Below, in pieces: positions 16,753 through 24,868 of a DNA stretch of 64,000 bases. Source of the stretch: Gammaproteobacteria bacterium. GTDB lineage: Bacteria > Pseudomonadota > Gammaproteobacteria > Steroidobacterales > Rariloculaceae. A model generated the notes under the pieces. It was given only the letters and a program-made list of their open reading frames with translations. It ran no database searches and had not been told where the DNA came from. Both the position numbers and the translations under genes were made by a program. The stretch lies in assembly GCA_022820625.1 (NCBI GenBank), contig JAJEFE010000141.1, forward strand, positions 1-64,000. Reading direction: 5' to 3'. The stretch's first letter is position 1; the number at the start of each line of letters is the position of its first letter.

Positions 16753-17679
16753 CTACCGTTCGGCGAAGTATCGGGCCGCGCCGGGATGCAGCGGCAGGGG
16801 CAGATCAACCGATCGTGCTGCATCGATCTGCCCCGCGATCGCGTTGGACTCGCTCAGCTCGGCGAGATTGTCGTAGATCGACGCCACAACTTCGTAGACT
16901 GTATCGGCGGATTCGCTGCCGCGCACGATCAGGACGTTGGCGATTGCGAGTACCGTCGCACCGGACTCTGTGTCGTAAACGGCGGGTGGTATTTCCACCG
17001 GATAGTAGTAGGGATTGTCTGCCACGAACTGTGCGATGACGGGCGCTTCCACGTGGATGAAGGCCAGCTCCTGGGTGGCGCGTGTCTGCATCACCGCCGC
17101 CGCCGGATATCCCGCGAGCGCGAACGAGGCATCCACGTTGCCGTCACCCAACTGGGTGAAGCCATCGGAGTACGACAGAAAGCTCGGTACGACGTCGTCC
17201 ATCGTCATCCCGTGGGACTGAAGGAGCAGGTCCGTGAGCGTGACGGTAGGCCCCCCGGCCGGCCCGATCGCCAGCCGTCTGCCGCGCAAGTCGCCAAACG
17301 TCGCCACGCTGCCGCCGGCCCTTGCAACCAGGTGCAATACGCTGGGATGCAGCGCGCCGGCTGCAAGCACATCGAGCGGCGCCTCGAACGGCCCTTCGCC
17401 CCGGTAGGCGAAGTACGCCAGATCGGCGTTGGTCAGGGCCATCTCCAGTTCGCCGGCAGAGACCAGCCTGGGGTTTTCCAGGGCGCCGCGGGTGACGATG
17501 GGCACCATGGAAATGCCGTCCGCGTACCGGGTCACCAGGCTGGCAAGCCCCTGCCCGAGCGGGTAGTAGGCGCCGCCCAGCGCGGCCGTTCCCAGACGGT
17601 ATTCCTGCCGGTCGGTGGGCGGCGCACAGGAGGCGACAACCGCCGCAGCGGCGATAACAATGAGCCGATCCACTCTCAC
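16753..17679 (-). CDS. TAXI-family TRAP binding lipoprotein
   Basis: A 308-residue receptor. The GTG at 17679 lies 10 bases after GGAAGG and gives a lipoprotein signal with VVASC. TAXI features are the opening YRLGTAALGGAYYPLGQGLA, the RGALENPRLVSAGELEMALT region and DLRGRRLAIGPAGGPTVTL, with the conserved GG-AYYP and GxxGGPT ligand contacts. A longer frame to 17997 was rejected because it runs through the divergent toxin-antitoxin promoter. It delivers substrate to the permease directly downstream; glutamate-like or other dicarboxylates are usual for the family. Confidence 0.9.
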   Translation of the reverse strand: MRVDRLIVIAAAAVVASCAPPTDRQEYRLGTAALGGAYYPLGQGLASLVTRYADGISMVPIVTRGALENPRLVSAGELEMALTNADLAYFAYRGEGPFEAPLDVLAAGALHPSVLHLVARAGGSVATFGDLRGRRLAIGPAGGPTVTLTDLLLQSHGMTMDDVVPSFLSYSDGFTQLGDGNVDASFALAGYPAAAVMQTRATQELAFIHVEAPVIAQFVADNPYYYPVEIPPAVYDTESGATVLAIANVLIVRGSESADTVYEVVASIYDNLAELSESNAIAGQIDAARSVDLPLPLHPGAARYFAER

Positions 17680-17844
17680 GATAGTTGGGCCTTCCGGAAA
17701 AGCGCGCTGCCACAAGGCTACGCCAAAGGAAACCAGTGGGACAATTGTGTAGCAGTTTGGGAGAGATTGCGATTCCGGCCGGATGGCTGCCACGACCCAC
17801 TGCCAACGACCCAGCCGGGTTGACTCGAACACGGAAAGGGAGTA

Positions 17845-17860
17845 TATCTCATATGAGATA
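17845..17860. promoter_or_regulatory. Perfect 16-bp palindrome, likely antitoxin operator
   Basis: TATCTCATATGAGATA is fully self-complementary and ends 12 bases before the antitoxin ATG. Ribbon-helix-helix antitoxins of the RelB/DinJ group bind palindromes overlapping their own promoters, so this is the probable autoregulatory site. It also overlaps the region from which the divergent TAXI operon is transcribed. Confidence 0.7.
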
Positions 17861-17872
17861 CAGGAGACGCCG

Positions 17873-18154
17873 ATGACCACGCAAAGCTCAATGCTCCATG
17901 TCCGCATGGATAGCGGACTGAAGAGAAAAGCGACCCAGGCGCTGGCGGCGATGGGCCTCACGGCCTCGGAAGCCGTGCGCCTGCTGTTCCACCGCATCGC
18001 GGTCGATCAGGCCTTCCCCCTGGAACTGAAGGTTCCCAACGCGCAAACGAGAAGGGCCATGGCCGAGTCGGAAGAGATGATGAAGCGGGGCAAGGCGCGT
18101 TTCACCGATCCGCAGGACATGTTCGCGGAACTTGAAGAAGCCAGCCGCAAGTAA
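17873..18154 (+). CDS. RelB/DinJ-family antitoxin
   Basis: A 93-residue antitoxin. The ATG at 17873 has AGGAG six bases upstream. The N-terminus (MLHVRMDSGLKRKATQALAAM) is a ribbon-helix-helix DNA-binding segment, followed by LTASEAVRLLFHRIAVD, typical of RelB/DinJ. The acidic, helical C-terminus (FTDPQDMFAELEEASRK) should neutralise the toxin. It overlaps the toxin gene by 23 bases and is preceded by a perfect palindrome, giving the normal layout of an autoregulated type II toxin-antitoxin operon. Confidence 0.92.
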   Translation: MTTQSSMLHVRMDSGLKRKATQALAAMGLTASEAVRLLFHRIAVDQAFPLELKVPNAQTRRAMAESEEMMKRGKARFTDPQDMFAELEEASRK

Positions 18155-18458
18155 ACGGACCCGCCCACCGCGCCGAACCGACTACACGCGAGCTTTCGTC
18201 AAGGACTGGGAACGGCTTTCGCGTTCCGGTCGATACGACATGAAGCGCCTGAAGGCGGTCATGCTGCGGCTGATTGCGAACGACGCCCCGCCTGGTCCCG
18301 AACGGAAAGATCACGCGCTGAAAGGCGCATGGGCAAACCATCGTGAATGTCATGTGGGCGGCGATTTCCTGCTGATCTATCAGGTTGACGACTCTGTCGG
18401 CCCTGGCGGTTCGATCAACTTTGTCCGAATCGGCACCCACGCGAAGCTGTTCAAATGA
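18132..18458 (+). CDS. YafQ-family mRNA-interferase toxin
   Basis: A 108-residue basic protein of the RelE/YafQ fold, which cleaves mRNA on the ribosome. Residues at YafQ catalytic positions are visible: H61 in DHALKG, H70 and H74 in NHRECHVGGDF, D78, and H103 with F107 in THAKLF. All key histidines are intact, so it is probably active. The only start that fits is a TTG at 18132 inside the antitoxin gene; the next ATG would remove the first 36 residues. A TTG start would keep toxin levels low relative to antitoxin. Confidence 0.88.
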   Translation: MKKPAASKRTRPPRRTDYTRAFVKDWERLSRSGRYDMKRLKAVMLRLIANDAPPGPERKDHALKGAWANHRECHVGGDFLLIYQVDDSVGPGGSINFVRIGTHAKLFK

Positions 18459-18479
18459 TGGTCTCCAGGATCGACTTAA

Positions 18480-21400
18480 ATGAGTAGGAAGAGACGCAAG
18501 CGGGCCAGGGCTCAGTCCCTCGCACGCGCCAGCACGCCTGCGACGGCTCCCGCCTCCCAGCCGTCGGCCGCCGGCACGTTGCTCGGCGTGAGCGCCTGCT
18601 TCGTGCTCTCCGGCTTTGCCGCCCTGCTCTACCAGACGGCCTGGATGCGCCAGTTTTCGGTGGTTTTCGGCACTTCCGAGCTTGCGGTCGCCACCGTGCT
18701 GTCGGCCTACATGGCGGGACTGGCGGTGGGCGCCGGCATTGCCGGGCGCTACGTCAACCGGATCACGCGTCCCGTTCTTGTGTATGGAATCCTGGAGGCC
18801 GGCGTCGCGCTGTCTGCCCTGGCGGTACCGCTGTTGTTGGCCCTCGCAAACCTCCTCTACGGCGGAATCCTGGGCGGGCAGCCGGAGCCTGCCGATGCCA
18901 GCGGCCTGGGCCAATCCATGTTCTACCTCGTGGTGGCCTTCATCGTGCTGGCGATCCCCACCGGCTGCATGGGCGCCACGCTGCCCATGCTGACCCGGTA
19001 CGTGGTCCGTTCCGAAGATCAGATCGGGCCGCGGGTGGGATGGCTCTATGCTTTGAACACCGTGGGCGCGGTGGGCGGCACAGTGACCGCGGGATTCCTG
19101 TTGCTGCCGGCCCTCGGTTTGTCGGGAACGGTCTGGGTGGGGGTTTTCATCAACTTCCTGGTGTTCCTGATCGCAGCCTGGATCGCGCGGAGCCTCGCGC
19201 CGTTGCAATCCGCCGACGGCGCTTTCCCGTCCCCCGCCGTCGCGGCAGAGGCGGCATCATCGCCCGCGGCGCGGTCGCCCGCCGCCATCGAGCCGGGCGC
19301 GGCAACGTCGCCCGCAGCCGCCAAGCGGGCCGCGGCATCTTTGCCCTCCTCCGCAGGGGCCGAGGCTGCCGGAACCGCCACCGCAACGCCCTCCCCGTTT
19401 GCCACGAGCCCTTTCCGCCGTCTCGTCGGCTCGTTCTGGATTCTCCCGCTCATGTTGATCTCCGGCGCCAACACGTTTACCTACGAGGTGCTCTGGACCC
19501 GGTTGCTGGGACACATTCTCGGCGGCAGCATCGTGGCGTTCTCCACCATGCTCGCCGCCTTCCTGAGCGGCATCGCCATTGGCAGCGCGCTGGCCGCGCG
19601 TTACGCCCGCAGCGCCAGTACCGCACTCACGGGATTCGTCGTAACCCAGTTCGGGATCGCGATTACGTCGATCGTCATATACGAGAGCCTTCACCTGCTG
19701 ATTCCCGAGGCGGCAGGACTTCGGGGCAACGCTTCCATCGCCATGATCGTCCTGTTGCCGTCGACACTGTTCATCGGCGCGACTTTCCCGTTCGCCGTGC
19801 GAATCCTCGCAACCGGAGAAGCCGATGCCGCACCGGCGTCCGCCCGGGTATACGCGTGGAATACCTTCGGCGCCATCGTCGGCGCCGCCGTCGCCGGATT
19901 CGTTCTCATCCCCTTGCTGAAATACGAGGGCGCGATTCAGATGGCGGTGATCCTCAACGCCGCCCTCGCGGTTGCCGCCAGCCTGCTCGTACTCCAGCAC
20001 CGGTATCGGACCGCAGTGGCCGCGGTTGTGGGCCTGATCGCCATTGCGCTGGTCTACCGGCCGGAGCTTCCGGAACAGGTCCTGCGCACCTCGCCGATGA
20101 CCGACTACGGCCAGGGGGAGATCCGCTACTACGAAGTGGGCCGTTCCGCGACGGTCCTGGTGCTGGAGGAAGACGGTTTTCTGAATCTGCGAACCAACGG
20201 GCTGCCGGAAGCCTCCACCAACCTGCGCGGAGCGCCGCCCTACCAGCACAACCAGCACCTGCTCTCCACGGTCCCGGTGCTGGCGCGGCCCGACACCCGG
20301 GACATGCTCATCATCGGATTCGGCGGCGGTGTGGCCGTGGAGGGCGTGCCGCCGTCGGTGGAAGCCGTGGACGTGGTGGAACTGGAACCGAAAGTCATCG
20401 AAGCGAACCGGATTCTGAGCGAGGAGCGCGCGATCGATCCCCTCCAGGACCCGCGGGTCGAGGTGTTCATCAACGATGCCAGAAGCGCCATGCGGCTGAC
20501 CTCGAAGCGCTACGACGCCATCGTTTCGCAGCCGTCGCACCCGTGGACCGCCGGCGCATCGCACCTGTACACCCACGAATTCATGCAGTTGGCAAAGGAC
20601 CGCCTGAATCCCGGCGGCGTATTTCTCCAGTGGATGAACAGCCAGTTCGTTACCGAATCGCTGCTCAGAAGCCTGTGCGCCACGATCCTGGAAGTCTATG
20701 ACTACGTGCGCGTCTACCAGTGGACCACCGAAGTCCTGTTCTTCCTGGGTTCCGACGAACCCCTGGACATCGAGCTGAACCTGAGCACGACGGGCCGGCC
20801 GCTGATCGACGAGCCGGTTCACTACCTGGAGAAAGGGATCGGTTCGGTGGAGGACGTGCTCACGGCCCTGGCCATGGACGAGGCGAACATCCGGCGCTTT
20901 GCCGACGGCGCGCCGCTGTTGACCGACAATTTCAATCGCATGGCGACCGAGTCGGCGGTCGCGATGGAAAGGGAAGAAACGCTGGTCTTCGGAGAACTGA
21001 TCGAGCTTTCGCTGCCCTACGATCCGCGTTTACAGGCCGGAAGCTGGGTGCATCGGAACTTCCCCATCGATCTCAACTTCGGCTACATCTCGGAACGGCT
21101 GGAACGCGGCGGATACAAGCGGCATGCGGTGGAACTGGCGGAAACGCTGGAAGAGCTGAACTCCCCCGAATCCCTGTTGCTCATCGGCATGGGGCTCGAG
21201 CGGCAGGGGGAGGCATTAGAGTCGCAGCGCGTGCTGCTGTCGGCCCTGCTGGCGGATCCCCGGGACGACCAGGCCCGCTTCGCCCTGCTTCGGCCCTGGC
21301 TGAATCGGCTGGAGCTAGCGGATACGCCGGGGTATGTCACCGATCTCGCGGGCCGGCTTACGGGGTCCCAGGCGGCTGTCGTGGAAGGCTGGCGCGCCGC

Positions 21401-21905
21401 GGCCCAACAGGACTGGCAGCGGCTGGTGGAACTCGACCCCGACCTGGCCCTCACGCGCCCCACCGACCAGTGGTACCTGGAGTCCGTCAAGCTGCGCGCC
21501 GACTGGCGCATCAAGGTCACGAATCCGGAGTACCAGCCCCAACTTGCGCGTGAAGCCAAGCGGCTCATCGACAACGCCATCGCGATTTTCCAGGATCCGG
21601 AGTTTTACAGCATGCGGGTGGCGGCTGCGTTCGTGGCCGACGATGCCATCGACGTGATCGAGACCGGCCGGCGCCTGCTGTACGTATTCGACAACGAAGT
21701 CAACAACGCCGAGGAAGGCCGCCTCGACCTGACGCCCGCAGCGGTCGACCAGAAGCTGCTCCAGATCGAGACTGTGCGCCTGGTGGTGGACCAGGTACGA
21801 CGCGATCACGACATCCCAGGCTACAAGACCGAGCAGCTCGACCGGGAACTCGGCAACATCATCCGCCGCCTGGAGCAGTTGCGGGCGTCCATCGCTACCG
21901 GATAG
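18480..21905 (+). CDS. Large membrane spermidine-synthase-like protein
   Basis: A 1141-residue protein. The N-terminal half carries about 14 membrane helices in two blocks resembling transporter-like spermidine-synthase fusions (SGFAALLYQTAWMRQF; PTGCMGATLPMLTRYV). The blocks are split by an Ala/Pro/Ser-rich linker at about residues 245-305. A methyltransferase-like Rossmann domain follows (LIIGFGGGVAVEG near 610, VVELEPKVIEANR, YDAIVSQPSHPW). The last 300 residues are helical and resemble degenerate TPR repeats. The aminopropyl donor site seems only partly conserved, so polyamine synthesis is doubtful. It starts 21 bases after the toxin gene but is probably independent of it. Confidence 0.8.
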   Translation: MSRKRRKRARAQSLARASTPATAPASQPSAAGTLLGVSACFVLSGFAALLYQTAWMRQFSVVFGTSELAVATVLSAYMAGLAVGAGIAGRYVNRITRPVLVYGILEAGVALSALAVPLLLALANLLYGGILGGQPEPADASGLGQSMFYLVVAFIVLAIPTGCMGATLPMLTRYVVRSEDQIGPRVGWLYALNTVGAVGGTVTAGFLLLPALGLSGTVWVGVFINFLVFLIAAWIARSLAPLQSADGAFPSPAVAAEAASSPAARSPAAIEPGAATSPAAAKRAAASLPSSAGAEAAGTATATPSPFATSPFRRLVGSFWILPLMLISGANTFTYEVLWTRLLGHILGGSIVAFSTMLAAFLSGIAIGSALAARYARSASTALTGFVVTQFGIAITSIVIYESLHLLIPEAAGLRGNASIAMIVLLPSTLFIGATFPFAVRILATGEADAAPASARVYAWNTFGAIVGAAVAGFVLIPLLKYEGAIQMAVILNAALAVAASLLVLQHRYRTAVAAVVGLIAIALVYRPELPEQVLRTSPMTDYGQGEIRYYEVGRSATVLVLEEDGFLNLRTNGLPEASTNLRGAPPYQHNQHLLSTVPVLARPDTRDMLIIGFGGGVAVEGVPPSVEAVDVVELEPKVIEANRILSEERAIDPLQDPRVEVFINDARSAMRLTSKRYDAIVSQPSHPWTAGASHLYTHEFMQLAKDRLNPGGVFLQWMNSQFVTESLLRSLCATILEVYDYVRVYQWTTEVLFFLGSDEPLDIELNLSTTGRPLIDEPVHYLEKGIGSVEDVLTALAMDEANIRRFADGAPLLTDNFNRMATESAVAMEREETLVFGELIELSLPYDPRLQAGSWVHRNFPIDLNFGYISERLERGGYKRHAVELAETLEELNSPESLLLIGMGLERQGEALESQRVLLSALLADPRDDQARFALLRPWLNRLELADTPGYVTDLAGRLTGSQAAVVEGWRAAAQQDWQRLVELDPDLALTRPTDQWYLESVKLRADWRIKVTNPEYQPQLAREAKRLIDNAIAIFQDPEFYSMRVAAAFVADDAIDVIETGRRLLYVFDNEVNNAEEGRLDLTPAAVDQKLLQIETVRLVVDQVRRDHDIPGYKTEQLDRELGNIIRRLEQLRASIATG

Positions 21906-21917
21906 TCCAGCCTCCGT

Positions 21918-21933
21918 GGCCGGCTTGCCGGCC
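21918..21933. terminator. Candidate bidirectional hairpin between convergent genes
   Basis: GGCCGGC and GCCGGCC form a perfect 7-bp stem separated by only TT, 12 bases after the plus-strand stop and 21 bases beyond the minus-strand stop at 21955. Symmetric placement between convergent genes fits a shared terminator, but there is no T-run. Confidence 0.35.
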
Positions 21934-21954
21934 GTCCCAGCGTGTTGACTCTTG

Positions 21955-22599
21955 TCAGCGGCGCATGCCGCCTGCACCTGCCAGCGGACCCGCACCGCGG
22001 CAGGGATGCTCTTCGCGTTCGGGGTCGCAGACGTAAACGCGGTTCATGTAGTTCGTCCACTGGTTCCAGGCACGATTGGAAGGATTTTCCTTCCAGATCA
22101 TCGTGGCAATGTGAAGCCGTTCATTACCCAGCACGGTCTTGTTGAGGGACGACACCGTCTGCCCGCTGTCGAGTTCGCACACCTGGCGCCAAAGCACGCT
22201 GGAATATCCGTTCTCGGGTTCATCGGACAGTACTCGCGAATCGAACGATGCGCAGCTTCTCTCGTCACCCTGCGTACGCAGCTCGTAGACCCGTTCCGCC
22301 GCTGCAACGCCCGCCGTGGTGTGGTACGACTCCTGACGCAGAGCTTGCTGCCAATCGTTCAGGTCCTGCCCGCGGGGGAAGATATAACTCTCGTCCTTCT
22401 CCTCGGCCTGGCGCGAATACGGCGTCCAGTTATTGGGCACGGAAACCAACATGGTCTCGCCATCGGGGACACGAAGAACCAACTGACCGCCCATGCCCTG
22501 GGGCGCACCTCCGCCGCCCATGCCGCCCATTTGCGCAGCAACAGGCGAACAAATCGCCACACAGCAGAAACCCATTAGCGCCACGTGTTTCTTCTTCAT
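21955..22599 (-). CDS. Secreted protein of unknown function
   Basis: A 214-residue exported protein starting at the ATG 22599 (GGAT upstream), with a signal peptide ending PVAAQ. The mature chain opens with a Gly/Met-rich patch (MGGMGGGGAPQGMGG), followed by LVLRVPDGETMLVSVPNNW and a helical centre (DLNDWQQALRQESYHTTAG). Four cysteines (RSCASF, RQVCEL, VYVCDP, HPCRG) could form two disulfides. No family was recognised. It is divergent from a cupin gene. Confidence 0.65.
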   Translation of the reverse strand: MKKKHVALMGFCCVAICSPVAAQMGGMGGGGAPQGMGGQLVLRVPDGETMLVSVPNNWTPYSRQAEEKDESYIFPRGQDLNDWQQALRQESYHTTAGVAAAERVYELRTQGDERSCASFDSRVLSDEPENGYSSVLWRQVCELDSGQTVSSLNKTVLGNERLHIATMIWKENPSNRAWNQWTNYMNRVYVCDPEREEHPCRGAGPLAGAGGMRR

Positions 22600-22730
22600 G
22601 CTGCAATCCGTACCAGCGTGCTTGATCCGCAATCTTTTCGCTATGATACGCGGCCAGCGGCCGAGCTTGCCATTCCCCGGCTGATTTCGGGGGCAAATAT
22701 TGGCATTTCCCGGTAGTACAGAGGTTCGGT

Positions 22731-23288
22731 ATGGGCGTAAGACGAGTTGTCACGGGTCACGACGAGAACGGCAAGGCCATTGTGGTTTCGGACGGAGACG
22801 TCACCAATATTGTCCGGCCGGCCCACCGTCCGGGCGTTGCCATTCACAACGTCTGGCGTCTGGACAGTGCCCCGGCAAGGGTCTTTGGTCCGGAGGAAAC
22901 CACGACAGGCACCATCGGGTTGCTGCCGCCGGCCAACGGTTCGGTTTTCCGGGCGATCGAGTTTCCGCCGGAGAAGGGCTGGATTGACGACGTGGATTCC
23001 GATGCGGCGAAGGCGGCGTGGGACTCCGTCGGCGCCGGTCACGTGGGCGACAGCAGCGGCGCCGCGCCGCATCCCCTCATGCACCGAACCGAAACCGTGG
23101 ACTTCGCGCTCTGCCTGGAAGGCGAGATCTACCTGGTGCTGGACGACTCGGAGGTGTTGATCAAGGCCGGCGACACGGTCATCCAGCGCGGAACGAACCA
23201 CGCCTGGAGCAACCGCTCCGATGCGGTGTGCAAGATGATCTTCATACTCGTCGACGGGACCTTCGAGCAGGCATCCGGGGACGGCTGA
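22731..23288 (+). CDS. Cupin-domain protein
   Basis: A 185-residue cytoplasmic protein. The C-terminal half holds both cupin motifs: HPLMHRTETVDFALCLEGE, where His and Glu bind the metal, and GDTVIQRGTNHAWSN, which supplies the last His. The N-terminal half forms extra strands seen in small-molecule-binding cupins. Cupins of this layout are often dioxygenases, isomerases or ligand sensors for aromatic or sugar acids; the sequence does not decide which. AGAGG sits six bases before the ATG. Confidence 0.85.
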   Translation: MGVRRVVTGHDENGKAIVVSDGDVTNIVRPAHRPGVAIHNVWRLDSAPARVFGPEETTTGTIGLLPPANGSVFRAIEFPPEKGWIDDVDSDAAKAAWDSVGAGHVGDSSGAAPHPLMHRTETVDFALCLEGEIYLVLDDSEVLIKAGDTVIQRGTNHAWSNRSDAVCKMIFILVDGTFEQASGDG

Positions 23289-23369
23289 TTCGGTTCCTTG
23301 TCCGCTGATGTGCCGGATCCGGTCCTTCGCCATACCGGCTCCATACCGGCTATGCCAACGACTTTCCCG

Positions 23370-24854
23370 CTAGCCCTCGCTGCCGTGTAACGCGTCGATC
23401 TGCGCCCGCAGCGCGTCGAGTTGCGCCTGTTCCTCCTCGGAGAGATCGCCGGCCATCAGGTCGTTGTGCTCGTACGGATCCGCCTGCAGATCGAAGAAAT
23501 GCTCGACGCCCTGGTCCACCAGCAATTTGTAACGCTGGTTGCGCATCGTGTACCCACCGCTTTCGAGACCCGCGTCGGTAGTAAAGGAATCGGCATAGAC
23601 CCATTGTCGAATCGACTCGCGGCCGGGGTCCGAGAGATAGGGCACCAGACTCACCGAGTCCACGGTGATTCCTTCGGGCACTGCCTCTGCGCTGTCGATG
23701 CCCGCCAGTTCGAGCAGCGTGGCAAACAGGTCCGCCGAGTTTACGAGCGCATCGGACACGGCGCCGCTCGCCACGCCGGGTCCCGCAATCATGAAGGGGA
23801 CATGAATGCCGCCGTTGTAGAGCGACCCTTTCGCGTACCCCGGTCGAAACGGCGCACGGACCGCGTTATCGCCGGTGCCGTTGTCGCCGATGAACAGGAC
23901 GTAGGTGTTCTCGAGCACCTCCGGGCCGATGTGATCGAGCAGCCGGCCGATCTCCGTGTCCATGGCCTCCATCATGGCATCGAAGAAGCGTGGATCCTGC
24001 TGCTCGGCATCCGCCACGCCAAAATCCGAAAAATCGGATTGCAGCAGATCCCGGGGCGGCATGTGAATGGGCGTATGCGGTGAATTGAACGCGAGCCAGA
24101 GAAACCAGGGCGCGTCACGCTCGGATGGGGCGCCCAGCCATTCAATGGCCTCATCCACCTTGTCGGTGACCGCGTAGCCGCTTCGAGTCGAGAACTCGCC
24201 ATTTTCCAGGTGCACCCAGGCGAAATAGCTCTCGGGACAGCAGCGGATCAGACCCGAGAAGTGGTCGAAACCCACGAGATTGGGATGATCCTGCCAACCG
24301 TTGCGAACGTCGGCGAGGTGCCACTTGCCGAACGCCGCCTTGTCATAACCCGGATCCGGACCGGCGGAGAGCGCCTGAGTCAACGCAAACTCGTCCCGGC
24401 CGATGCCCCACCGGGCACCGTCGGCGATGCCGGTGAATGTGAAGCCCATGCCCATGCCCATGCCCATGCCCGTTCCCGCACCCATGCCGAATTCAACGAC
24501 CCCGGCGGGGACCGGCGGCGGCTCGGGCATCGGTCCTCGCGCCTCGCCGTCGCCGGTGGGGCCGCCCACGCCGGTACGAAAGCCGTAACGGCCCGTCAGA
24601 ATCGTCGCCCGGGTCGGCGAACACATCGACTGGGACCACATGTTGGTAAAGCGAACGCCGCGCTCGGCCAGCGCATCCAGGGTCGCCGTCCTCGGCGTCT
24701 GCGTTCCCACGCCGAAGCTCGCCAGCGTTTCCACGCCCATATCATCGCCCAGGATGACCAGGATGTTGGGACGCGATCCGTCGGGCCCCTGCGCGTTGGC
24801 GGCGGAGGCCGCAACGAGCAGGCAAAAAGCCGCCTTCGCAATGTTATTGCCCAT
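23370..24854 (-). CDS. Type I sulfatase
   Basis: A 494-residue exported sulfatase with a signal peptide ending ANA. It has ILVILGDDMG with the calcium-binding Asp pair, the formylglycine motif C78-S-P-T-R with ATILTGRYGFRTG, FGKWHLA, and GDNGTGDN at the metal site. Between the active site and GKWH there is an insert with a Gly-Met run coded by a hexanucleotide repeat (24445-24486). It is closely related to the sulfatase at 58910-60379. It is the last gene of a five-gene minus operon; its start lies within a 13-bp tandem repeat directly after the preceding stop. Confidence 0.95.
   Translation of the reverse strand: MGNNIAKAAFCLLVAASAANAQGPDGSRPNILVILGDDMGVETLASFGVGTQTPRTATLDALAERGVRFTNMWSQSMCSPTRATILTGRYGFRTGVGGPTGDGEARGPMPEPPPVPAGVVEFGMGAGTGMGMGMGMGFTFTGIADGARWGIGRDEFALTQALSAGPDPGYDKAAFGKWHLADVRNGWQDHPNLVGFDHFSGLIRCCPESYFAWVHLENGEFSTRSGYAVTDKVDEAIEWLGAPSERDAPWFLWLAFNSPHTPIHMPPRDLLQSDFSDFGVADAEQQDPRFFDAMMEAMDTEIGRLLDHIGPEVLENTYVLFIGDNGTGDNAVRAPFRPGYAKGSLYNGGIHVPFMIAGPGVASGAVSDALVNSADLFATLLELAGIDSAEAVPEGITVDSVSLVPYLSDPGRESIRQWVYADSFTTDAGLESGGYTMRNQRYKLLVDQGVEHFFDLQADPYEHNDLMAGDLSEEEQAQLDALRAQIDALHGSEG
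24445..24486. repeat. Hexanucleotide repeat inside a sulfatase gene
   Basis: Seven six-base units: four perfect CCCATG (24445-24468), then CCCGTT, CCCGCA and CCCATG. On the coding minus strand it encodes alternating Gly-Met with Gly-Thr/Gly-Ala variants. The unit length keeps the frame, so slippage would change only the number of Gly-Met pairs. Confidence 0.85.
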
Positions 24855-24868
24855 TATTGTTGCCCATT
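24843..24868 (-). repeat. 13-bp tandem repeat at a stop/start junction
   Basis: Two 13-base units (AATGGGCAACAAT and AATGGGCAATAAC, 11 of 13 identical) cover the junction between the two-domain secreted protein and the sulfatase. The first copy supplies an ATG overlapping the upstream stop (TAATG at 24869-24865) that opens a seven-codon frame, MGNNNGQ. The second copy supplies the real sulfatase ATG at 24854. Confidence 0.7.

Noticed and set aside
17680-17997. N-terminal extension of the TAXI binding protein to 17997
   Set aside because: It would cross the antitoxin promoter and operator and remove the lipoprotein signal from the N-terminus.
19257-20822. A 521-codon open frame antisense to the spermidine-synthase-like gene
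   Set aside because: Low-complexity composition and no start signal; the opposite strand encodes clear membrane helices and a nucleotide-binding motif.
24445-24486. CCCATG repeats as part of a CRISPR-like array
   Set aside because: Units are only six bases long, without spacers, and they keep the sulfatase reading frame.
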